Source: Chloroflexia bacterium (GTDB lineage: Bacteria; Chloroflexota; Chloroflexia; Thermomicrobiales; UBA6265). Taken from it: 6,217 bases of DNA. Below the pieces are notes generated by a model, which was not told the DNA's origin, ran no database searches, and worked only from the letters and a program-made list of their open reading frames with translations. A program made the position numbers and the translations under genes. Positions within the stretch are counted from its first letter, which is position 1. Each line of letters starts with the position of its first letter. This document shows positions 1 through 4,658 of this stretch, piece after piece. The stretch is taken from positions 1-6,217 of the forward strand of contig JACDBO010000302.1 of assembly GCA_013694885.1 (NCBI GenBank), in the 5' to 3' direction.

Positions 1-1539
1 GCCCTGGATCGTGGCGTGACCGCGCAGGGCGAGCACGCCGCCGCCGGGTCGCCCGATGTTGCCGAGCAGCAGCTGCAACAGCGCCGCGGTGCCGATCACC
101 TGCGGCCCGTTGGTGTGCTGGGTCCAGCCCACCGCGTAGGTGATGACCGAGGTCTTGTCGGCGCCGGAGTTGTCGAGCAGCGTCTGCGCCACCTGTTCGA
201 CCCGCTCCGGCGGGCAGCCGGTGATTTGCGAGACCATGTCGGGCGTGTAGCGGCTGAAGTGCCGCTTCACGATCTGGAAGACACAGTTGGGATCCTGCAG
301 CGTCTCATCGCGCGGAGCCGGCGGCTTGACCAGCGACTTGACGAGTGCGTCGAAGGGCGGGCCCTCCGGCGCGGGCGCCTCCTCGCCGCCCGGCGAGCCG
401 GACTCCGTCCCCGTCTCGCCCGATTGTGCCGTGTTCGAGGTCTCGCCCTGGTCGCCGACCGGCTGTTGGGCGTACTGCCAGCTCTTGTTGTCGTAGGTCC
501 CGATGAAGCCGTTGAGGCCCCACTCACCTTCTTTATACGGGCCGAGACCGGAGAAGACGCCGTCGAGATCCTCGGTGTCCTGGAACTCGGGGTTGATGAT
601 CGTCGCGGCGTTGGTGTAGTTGGCGACGTAGGTCTGGAAGAAGGAGTCCGTCTGCCAGCGCTCGCTGTTGATGACATAGTTGATGATCCCGCCGAGGAAG
701 GCGATATCAGACCCGGCGCGGATCGGCGCGTGGATGTCGGCCATCGCCGTCGTCCGCGTGAAGCGGGGGTCGGCGTGGATGATCTTGGCGCCCTTCAGCT
801 TGGCCTGCATCGCCCACCGGAAGGCCACCGGGTGGCACTCGGCCATGTTGGAGCCTTCGATCAGGATGCAGTTCGAGTGGACGAGGTTGCCTGGATACGT
901 GGTGGACGCCCCGCGCCCCATGCGCACCCCCAGACCGGGGACGCTGGAGGAGTGTCATATGCGGGCCTGGTTCTCGATCGGAACCACCCCCAGACCGCGC
1001 ATCAGCTTCTGCTGGATGTGGTTCCACTCGTTGTCCATCGTCGCGCCGCCAAGCGAGAAGATGGCGGTGGTGGCCATCGCCGTCTTGCCGTCGGCGGTCT
1101 GCTCGACGAAGGTGCTGTCGCGGGTCTCCTTGACGAGCGCGGCGACGGCGTCCATCGCCTCTTCCAGCTCCATCGCCTCCCACTCGGTGGCGCCGGGGGC
1201 GCGGTGGAGGACTTGCTGGCCGCGATTGGGGTTCTCGTGGAGCTGATAGATCGCCGCGCCCTTGGGGCAGAGAGTGCCCTTGTTGATCGGGCTGCGGACA
1301 TCGCCTTCGATATTGACGATCTTCTCGTCGACGACGTGGATGACGGTGTCGCAGCCGACCGCGCAGTAGGGGCAGACGCTGGGATACGTCTTCGCGTCGC
1401 GGATGCGCAGCGCCTGGGCGCGCGTCGTGGCCGGGCGCAAGTCGGCGCCGAGCCCGAGGAGACCAGCGAAGGCGGAACCGGCGGCGAGGCCGGCGGAACG
1501 GCCCAGCAGCGAGCGCCGGGAGAGAACAACGTCGGCCAT
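1..1539 (-). CDS. fdnG: Selenocysteine-containing formate dehydrogenase alpha subunit, N-terminal 513 codons (partial)
   Basis: This is the catalytic subunit of an exported molybdopterin formate dehydrogenase, which oxidises formate to CO2 and passes electrons to an Fe-S beta subunit. The ATG at 1539 is preferred because it begins a Tat signal: twin arginines at residues 8-9 (SRRSLLG), a hydrophobic stretch at about 17-31 and an AQA cleavage site at 41-43. It also has AGGAGG six bases upstream. C56, C59, C63 and C91 form the [4Fe-4S] motif and K93 is the conserved lysine after it. The frame meets TGA at codon 195 in the context NQARI-Sec-HSSS, the place of Sec196 in E. coli FdnG. Homology continues unbroken afterwards: AECHPVAFRWAMQAK at about 233-247, RYTPDMV at about 430-436, YAVGWTQH at about 468-475 and ALRGHATIQG at the window edge. 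Residues about 361-405 form a Gly/Ser/Glu/Pro-rich insertion. Family members have about 1000 residues, so roughly half lies left of the window. Whether it is FdnG- or FdoG-like cannot be decided here. Confidence 0.95.
924..957 (-). promoter_or_regulatory. Bacterial SECIS element for UGA recoding
   Basis: Number the mRNA from the U of UGA. Nucleotides 18-20 (CCC) pair with 27-29 (GGG) under a six-base loop, GGGUCU. U17 can bulge, or form a weak pair with G30. Lower pairs G14-C34, C15-G33 and G16-U32 extend the stem. The loop bases GGUCU at 22-26 and U17 occupy exactly the positions they hold in E. coli fdhF (known family information), where U17 and the loop G23 and U24 are contacted by SelB. 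This supports SelB-dependent selenocysteine insertion. The pairing was done by eye. Confidence 0.85.
955..957 (-). other. Selenocysteine (UGA) codon, Sec195 of formate dehydrogenase
   Basis: An in-frame TGA lies between the codons for QARI and HSSSVPG. In FdnG/FdhF-type enzymes this position carries Sec (or Cys or Ser in other members) as a ligand of Mo/W, followed by the catalytic histidine, here residue 196. More than 190 homologous residues follow without another stop, so recoding is far more likely than a nonsense mutation. Confidence 0.93.
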
Positions 1540-1689
1540 AAGGAGCCTCCTCGCGCACCGGTGGCGTCGCTGCCCGCCGGTGTCAACATGCCTCGCGCCC
1601 ACAGCGCGAGCTGGTCACCCGAACGCCCGCATCTCGATTGTCCGGACCGTGTACGGAACTGCCCGTCCCACACCCGGATTGTGCGGCTC
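1540..1689 (-). promoter_or_regulatory. Structured 5' leader of formate dehydrogenase mRNA
   Basis: About 140 nt separate the predicted transcription start from the ATG, and no gene is seen here. Two inverted repeats stand out: a perfect 7-bp stem (CTCGCGC/GCGCGAG, loop UGUGG) at 1592-1610, and a CACCGG/CCGGTG pair at about 1557-1583, just upstream of the Shine-Dalgarno. Such a leader could carry post-transcriptional control, for example by cofactor or redox state. I could not match it to a known riboswitch class by eye, and high GC alone creates hairpins. Confidence 0.35.
1546..1551 (-). promoter_or_regulatory. Strong Shine-Dalgarno that fixes the fdh start
   Basis: AGGAGG lies six bases before the ATG at 1539, and its placement decides against upstream in-frame start candidates. 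It sits within a short inverted repeat (AGGAG-G-CTCCT), so weak self-pairing could mask it, though the loop is too small for a stable hairpin on its own. Confidence 0.8.
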
Positions 1690-1718
1690 ATGCTATGTCA
1701 CCGCGCGCAACGGGTCAA
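1690..1718 (-). promoter_or_regulatory. Sigma-A-type promoter for formate dehydrogenase
   Basis: Reading the minus strand, TTGACC (1718-1713) and TAGCAT (1695-1690) are separated by exactly 17 bp. The -35 matches five of six consensus bases and the -10 keeps the TA...T frame. The predicted start near 1683 gives the leader described above. Confidence 0.6.
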
Positions 1719-1727
1719 GCACAATCA

Positions 1728-1744
1728 GGGGATAGGGGATAGGG
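1728..1744 (+). repeat. Tandem GGGGATA heptamer (two copies plus GGG)
   Basis: GGGGATAGGGGATAGGG sits ten bases upstream of the fdh -35 box, between the two divergent promoters. Three runs of at least three G are followed by only GG, so a full three-tetrad quadruplex is not formed by this stretch alone. It could be a tandem regulator site or simple slippage repeat. No function is claimed. Confidence 0.5.
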
Positions 1745-1784
1745 AAGGCGGTATCATCGCCAATTTCCTCTGCTTGCCCCGCGC

Positions 1785-1813
1785 TTGCCGTTCACCTGAT
1801 GGCGACGTAGCAT
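1785..1813 (+). promoter_or_regulatory. Sigma-A-type promoter for the antitoxin/PIN operon
   Basis: TTGCCG (1785-1790) and TAGCAT (1808-1813) are spaced by 17 bp, 46 bases before the ATG at 1860. The -10 hexamer is identical to that of the divergent fdh promoter. A GGGG run at 1847-1850, nine bases before the ATG, could serve as a ribosome binding site. Confidence 0.5.
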
Positions 1814-1859
1814 AAAACCAGCGTGAGGAAGAAGCATCGTTCGTCCGGGGAATCTGCCG

Positions 1860-2081
1860 ATGGCCGCACCCGTCGCCTGGAAATCATCGATCTCGCCGGA
1901 CCTCCAACGGGTCCTTGATTGGCACCGCGCGGAGGCCGCCCGGCTGCGAGAGGAGCTTGGCGACCCAATGGAGGCCATGTCCGCATTCGTTCGCGAGCAC
2001 TTCGACCGAGAGTCCCTGGAGGAATCGCTGCGAGAGGGAGGCAGCTTCTGGGTGGACAACGCCGATTGCGATGACTGGTAG
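1860..2081 (+). CDS. Putative small antitoxin of a PIN-domain toxin module
   Basis: The product is a 73-residue, charged, probably largely helical protein. I do not recognise its family: it shows no clear AbrB, ribbon-helix-helix or Phd pattern. Its role is inferred from context, because its last 11 nt overlap the start of a PIN-domain gene, as is usual for VapB-VapC pairs. The likely toxin-binding end is C-terminal: VREHFDR at 44-50, SFWVD at 62-66 and an acidic tail ending DDW. A decayed paralogue at 3581-3676 keeps exactly these motifs, which supports both the reading frame and their importance. The ATG at 1860 is the only good start, since an in-frame stop lies at 1824-1826. If it is an antitoxin it would neutralise the PIN nuclease and perhaps repress the operon, although no DNA-binding domain is obvious. 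Confidence 0.75.
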   Translation: MAAPVAWKSSISPDLQRVLDWHRAEAARLREELGDPMEAMSAFVREHFDRESLEESLREGGSFWVDNADCDDW

Positions 2082-2676
2082 GGTCGTTGACCTCATCACA
2101 CCGAATATCTTGCTCCCCAGCCCGTTTGTCGTTGACTCCAACGTCGTGATTGCGCGGATGCTGGCGTCCCACCAGAGCCAGCTCCCGCACAACATCGCTC
2201 GAGCAGCAGCGTTTTTTGATAGTCTTCAAACGACCGGTCAGCAGGCGCTTCTCACTCCAACAGCCTACAGCGAGGTTATCCACGCGGCCATCAAAGCAAT
2301 CTACCAGCGGGCCCGAGCGAGCCATCGAAGCGAGCTGACCGCGCACTACGGACGGCACGGCGGGTTTTCGTGGCTCGATCTCCATAAGCTCGACCCCACA
2401 ATTCTGCAAGCGCAAGCCGACGTTCTCGAAGAATGGCGGAGGCAACTCGTCGCCGCCAATATTGCGCTTGTGGACCGCAGCGACCTCGGCCCGATCCCCT
2501 CCGGGCAGCGGTACGACCGCGAACTCCTCGACCTCGTCGTCCGCTACGGGCTCGACACCAGCGACGCAACCATTCTCATGGAAGCAACGAGGATCGGCGT
2601 CCACTCGCTGGTCAGCTTCGACCGCGACATGCGGCGCGCCGTGGCCAATTTCGACATCTACACCTGGCTCTCGTAG
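2071..2676 (+). CDS. PIN-domain protein, probable VapC-like toxin ribonuclease
   Basis: The 201-residue protein has the four acidic landmarks of PIN nucleases in order: D22 in FVVDSNVV, E68 in TAYSEVI, D165 in TSDATILMEA and D184 in LVSFDRDM. These bind Mg/Mn for single-strand RNA cleavage in the family. At 201 residues it is longer than classical VapC (about 130-140). The extra length lies between E68 and D165, where a helical segment (about 75-150) is inserted. The ATG at 2071 lies inside the upstream gene, with 11 nt of overlap and only a weak ribosome site, so translation is probably coupled. The frame is open upstream to 1915, but that part is a shadow of the antitoxin gene. The cellular target (tRNA, rRNA or mRNA) cannot be read from sequence. 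It is convergent with the HigBA-type operon. Confidence 0.85.
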   Translation: MTGRVVDLITPNILLPSPFVVDSNVVIARMLASHQSQLPHNIARAAAFFDSLQTTGQQALLTPTAYSEVIHAAIKAIYQRARASHRSELTAHYGRHGGFSWLDLHKLDPTILQAQADVLEEWRRQLVAANIALVDRSDLGPIPSGQRYDRELLDLVVRYGLDTSDATILMEATRIGVHSLVSFDRDMRRAVANFDIYTWLS

Positions 2677-2686
2677 GCATCGCTCC

Positions 2687-2791
2687 TTACGGCGGACACA
2701 GCCACGCCGACCACAGGCGGGTCAGGTGGAGGGCGACGATGACAGGGAAGACGAAGGCCATGAGATCCTTGATCGAGTCGATGCCGTATGG
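2687..2791 (-). pseudogene. Possible membrane-protein remnant or 24-residue small ORF
   Basis: Directly after the stop of the XRE antitoxin, the same frame stays open for 34 codons to a TAA at 2689-2687. About 30 of the 34 third positions are G or C, as in real genes of this window. The translation includes SIKDLMAFVFPVIVALHLTR followed by LWSAWLCPP, a plausible membrane segment with aromatic edges. There is no start at the upstream end. An internal ATG at 2761, four bases after AAGGA, would give a 24-residue peptide. It may be the tail of a lost membrane protein or a small membrane protein. The source family is not recognised. Confidence 0.3.
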
Positions 2792-3169
2792 TTAGCCAGT
2801 ACTGACCAGGAGTTCCACACCGTCCGACGCGATCCGCTCAACTCTGGCGCCGTCGGCGGGCGTGGTCAGCGCTGGCTGTCCTTCTGGGTAAATGTCGAGG
2901 CTGAAGCGTAACCCGAGGACTTGGGTGAGCCGCCGCAGGGTGCTGAGCTTCGGCTCATGCTCCCCCAGCTCCAGCCGGCCGACGACCGATTGCGAGACAC
3001 CCAATCGCCGGGCGAGTGCGGTCTGCGACAGGCCCTGCTCGGCGCGAAACTTGATGACCTGTATCGCCACCGCGCGGGCAATGGCGGTGCGTTCCCAATC
3101 TTCCCGAAAGTCGGGATCCTTCAACTGCTCTGTCAGCATCTCTTGAAAGCTGACGGTGCCTGGTGCCAT
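2792..3169 (-). CDS. higA: XRE-family HTH antitoxin (HigA-like)
   Basis: This 125-residue protein has a helix-turn-helix domain at about residues 34-90. Its recognition region reads LSQTALARRLGVSQSVVGRL, followed by ELGEHEPKLSTLRRLTQVLG, the typical XRE pattern. It lies 16 nt downstream of a Gp49-like toxin gene, so it is read as the antitoxin and autorepressor of a reverse-order (toxin-first) HigBA module. The ATG at 3169 is chosen because GGAGAG ends eight bases before it. A TTG at 3175 would add two residues but leaves too little spacing. The C-terminal tail of about 30 residues after LDIYPEG is variable in the family. The symbol is by family resemblance, not by specific orthology. Confidence 0.85.
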   Translation of the reverse strand: MAPGTVSFQEMLTEQLKDPDFREDWERTAIARAVAIQVIKFRAEQGLSQTALARRLGVSQSVVGRLELGEHEPKLSTLRRLTQVLGLRFSLDIYPEGQPALTTPADGARVERIASDGVELLVSTG

Positions 3170-3185
3170 ATCCAATTCTCTCCAT

Positions 3186-3509
3186 CTACTCGAAATTTAT
3201 CGAGTCAAGTCGAGCGAGAGCGGTACCAATTGCGCGCCGAAATCCTCTCGGGTCATGCAGAGCTTCCGGTCCAATAGCGGCCAGTACGATGCGATCTCCA
3301 ACGCGCTGATAAAACGCCCGCCAAGGTGAACGACCTGCTCGTGGTCGTAGCTCCCGCAGTGACGTGCCCCGCACATTGCTGCTATGCGGATAGCCGAGCT
3401 GGTCGCCGAGAAGTTCGAGCTTCTCGATCGCACGATACATCGACTTCCGCTCTGTGGATGGCAACGCATCAATCTCGGCCCGTGCCTGGGAAAGAGCTTC
3501 TATCCGCAT
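3186..3509 (-). CDS. higB: Gp49/HigB-like toxin (RelE superfamily)
   Basis: The 107-residue basic protein matches the phage-derived Gp49-like/HigB toxin family. An N-terminal helical part (about 1-35, with STERKSMYRAIEKLELLGDQ at 18-37) is followed by LRELRPRAGRSPWRAFYQRV at about 51-70 and DRIVLAAIG at about 72-80. The family normally has the LREL...G...R.FY core. Members inhibit translation by cutting mRNA, usually on the ribosome, and are neutralised by the adjacent XRE protein. Typical length is 95-120 residues, so it appears complete. No good Shine-Dalgarno precedes the ATG at 3509, and a -10-like hexamer lies six bases upstream, so the message may be leaderless. An upstream paralogue remnant on the opposite strand marks where this operon's 5' side ends. 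Confidence 0.85.
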   Translation of the reverse strand: MRIEALSQARAEIDALPSTERKSMYRAIEKLELLGDQLGYPHSSNVRGTSLRELRPRAGRSPWRAFYQRVGDRIVLAAIGPEALHDPRGFRRAIGTALARLDSINFE

Positions 3510-3515
3510 CCCAAG

Positions 3516-3521
3516 ACTATA
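3516..3521 (-). promoter_or_regulatory. Candidate -10 box of the higBA operon (leaderless start)
   Basis: TATAGT on the minus strand ends six bases before the higB ATG, so transcription would begin at or next to the A of ATG. No convincing -35 is found 16-18 bp upstream. A GCATGC palindrome adjoins it (3522-3527) and could contribute to an autorepressor operator. This is a by-eye call. Confidence 0.4.
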
Positions 3522-3580
3522 GCATGCGTGTGATAATGCCCAGATGAGGGCGTCACGAGCCTGTCTGCGGGAGTCTGCCG

Positions 3581-3676
3581 ATGGCAGCAGTTCGTGAGCA
3601 TTTGGACCGGGTGGCGCTGAAGGTAGCCGCCCGCGCGGTGCGAGGAAGTGCGAGCTTCTGGTAGGACGACGAATGA
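3581..3676 (+). pseudogene. Decayed paralogue of the PIN-module antitoxin
   Basis: This stretch resembles the antitoxin at 1860-2081 in three collinear blocks. The start region 3568-3589 matches 1847-1868 at 19 of 22 bases, including TCTGCCGATGGC. Bases 3590-3609 match 1989-2008 at 17 of 20 (VREHLDR against VREHFDR). Bases 3653-3671 match 2043-2061 at 16 of 19 (SFW). The middle is three codons longer than in the intact gene. About 39 codons of the N-terminal half are missing, and in the intact copy the missing part is bracketed by CCGCA direct repeats at 1864-1868 and 1981-1985. An in-frame TAG (3662-3664) replaces the Val codon after SFW. The original frame would continue DDE and stop at 3674-3676. 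It is most probably non-functional. Confidence 0.7.
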
Positions 3677-3677
3677 C

Positions 3678-3728
3678 ATGACTCGTGAGAGCATCATCGC
3701 GTTGGTCCCTCGATCACTAATGTACGGA
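3678..3728 (+). pseudogene. Possible 5' remnant of a second PIN toxin gene
   Basis: Just after the antitoxin remnant, an ATG begins MTRESIIALVPRSLM. This can be aligned with the intact toxin start MTGRVVDLITPNILL with one gap: shared MT, paired hydrophobics, L, P, L. Similarity stops before the first catalytic Asp, and the reading frame runs out at 3779 inside the opposite-strand membrane gene. The match is short and weak, so its position behind the antitoxin remnant is the main support. Confidence 0.35.
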
Positions 3729-4532
3729 TCACACGGTGGTATCCCGGTAGAGAACTTGCATTGCCGTCACTCGCGGTAATGCTTGGGCTCGCTCGTGTAT
3801 TTCCACCATGTCAATTCTTGCCGATGACTCACAGAAGTACATGTTCACGTCCCGGTAGGAGCTGCGAAGTTGACCTAGTTCCGTCCAGAACCCATCTGTC
3901 CAATCGTGACGATCATCCAGCTCTCGCCCCTCTATCATGCGCGCATGAAAATATGTCCGCTCCACAGAAAATTCCGCCTTGAACTCGTCGCCGGGGCCAA
4001 GCGAGGTTGGACGGATCGCTCGGCTCATTCTTCCGATGCCGGCCTGGTGTGCGGACCATGTCAGATATACGTTAAGAGCAGGACCCGCCCCGGCATTGCG
4101 AATGGTGACTGTGAATATAAGCTGACCGTCATCAGTACGACGGTCAAAGTCGTCGTCAACGCCAAAAAGGATGGCTGGCTTGACTGCACTCAGTCGTTGT
4201 CTCTGCACTTCTCTGATCATTTCTTGATTTGCGTGAAGTGCTCTCATTGTAATGAGGATCAAGACCAACGTTATTGCTGTCGTCCAATAGGACGTGATTT
4301 CTGGCCTTTGCTCTACGAAGCGTTGAAATGCCGGGATGAATGGGAGCAGCATCACTGCCAAGAGCAACAACCAAAATAACAACGTCGATGGCCAAATCCG
4401 AACGGTCAGAATACGACGAGCGCGCGATTCCACGGTACTGATCCTCCCCCACCATGGCTGAATCCGAAGCCAATATTGGGGAAAGCGCTGCGTGATCCAC
4501 TGAGCGAGCTTATACATGGGCCATCCGCTCAC
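3729..4532 (-). CDS. Two-TM membrane protein of unknown function
   Basis: I do not recognise this 267-residue protein. After a Trp-rich amphipathic N-terminus it has two membrane segments (about 47-66, LLFWLLLLAVMLLPFIP, and about 81-98, YWTTAITLVLILIT). A short helical, basic stretch (about 100-118) follows. A probably cytoplasmic, beta-rich domain comes next, with IFTVTIRNAGAGPALNVYL at 139-157 and LGPGD at 178-182. The N-x-G-x-GPA pattern is common in Ig-like domains attached to small membrane proteins of unknown role. Start choice is uncertain: GTG at 4532 gives the full length, ATG at 4517 would be five residues shorter, and neither has a good Shine-Dalgarno. Third positions use A/T much more than in neighbouring genes, which suggests transfer. 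It stands alone on its strand, 220 nt upstream of higB. Confidence 0.75.
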   Translation of the reverse strand: MSGWPMYKLAQWITQRFPQYWLRIQPWWGRISTVESRARRILTVRIWPSTLLFWLLLLAVMLLPFIPAFQRFVEQRPEITSYWTTAITLVLILITMRALHANQEMIREVQRQRLSAVKPAILFGVDDDFDRRTDDGQLIFTVTIRNAGAGPALNVYLTWSAHQAGIGRMSRAIRPTSLGPGDEFKAEFSVERTYFHARMIEGRELDDRHDWTDGFWTELGQLRSSYRDVNMYFCESSARIDMVEIHERAQALPRVTAMQVLYRDTTV

Positions 4533-4612
4533 TTGGCAGGGAGTATGGTTGCCACTCTATCGAATGGTCGTAGCAGCACAGTAACTTCGACACCTCTATG
4601 CATGAGTGAAGC

Positions 4613-4633
4613 AAGAGTCGTTGTCGAACTCTT
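4613..4633 (-). terminator. Hairpin downstream of the TRAP permease, possible terminator
   Basis: The stem AAGAGT..CG / CG.A.CTCTT-type pairing gives eight base pairs with one bulged base and a four-base loop, about 25 nt after the permease stop. The expected run of U after the stem is poor on the minus strand, so intrinsic termination is only possible. The surrounding 4533-4658 spacer holds no gene that I can support. Confidence 0.35.
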
Positions 4634-4658
4634 CAATTGATGCGTAGATGATTGCAAT

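Noticed and set aside
955..957. Nonsense mutation making the formate dehydrogenase a pseudogene
   Set aside because: The codon falls exactly at the known Sec site, the SECIS bases are present at correct spacing, and no other stop or frameshift occurs in the remaining 318 visible codons.
1728..1744. CRISPR-like or G-quadruplex element
   Set aside because: There are only two heptamer units and no spacers, so it is not CRISPR. The fourth G tract is just GG, so a standard three-tetrad quadruplex is not supported.
16..1815. Long plus-strand open frame of 599 codons across the left end
   Set aside because: It runs antisense to the formate dehydrogenase. High third-position GC leaves the opposite frame free of stops. 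The translation is Arg/Val/Asp-rich without recognisable motifs, while the minus frame has clear family homology.
1915..2070. N-terminal extension of the PIN protein to an upstream ATG
   Set aside because: The extension overlaps the antitoxin gene in another frame and reads as low-quality Arg/Ser/Pro/Trp sequence. The ATG at 2071 gives a normal PIN N-terminus.
3906..4379. Plus-strand open frame of 157 codons opposite the two-TM gene
   Set aside because: It is antisense to a frame with clear membrane segments and a coherent beta domain. The plus-strand product is Cys/His-scattered and has no supported start site.
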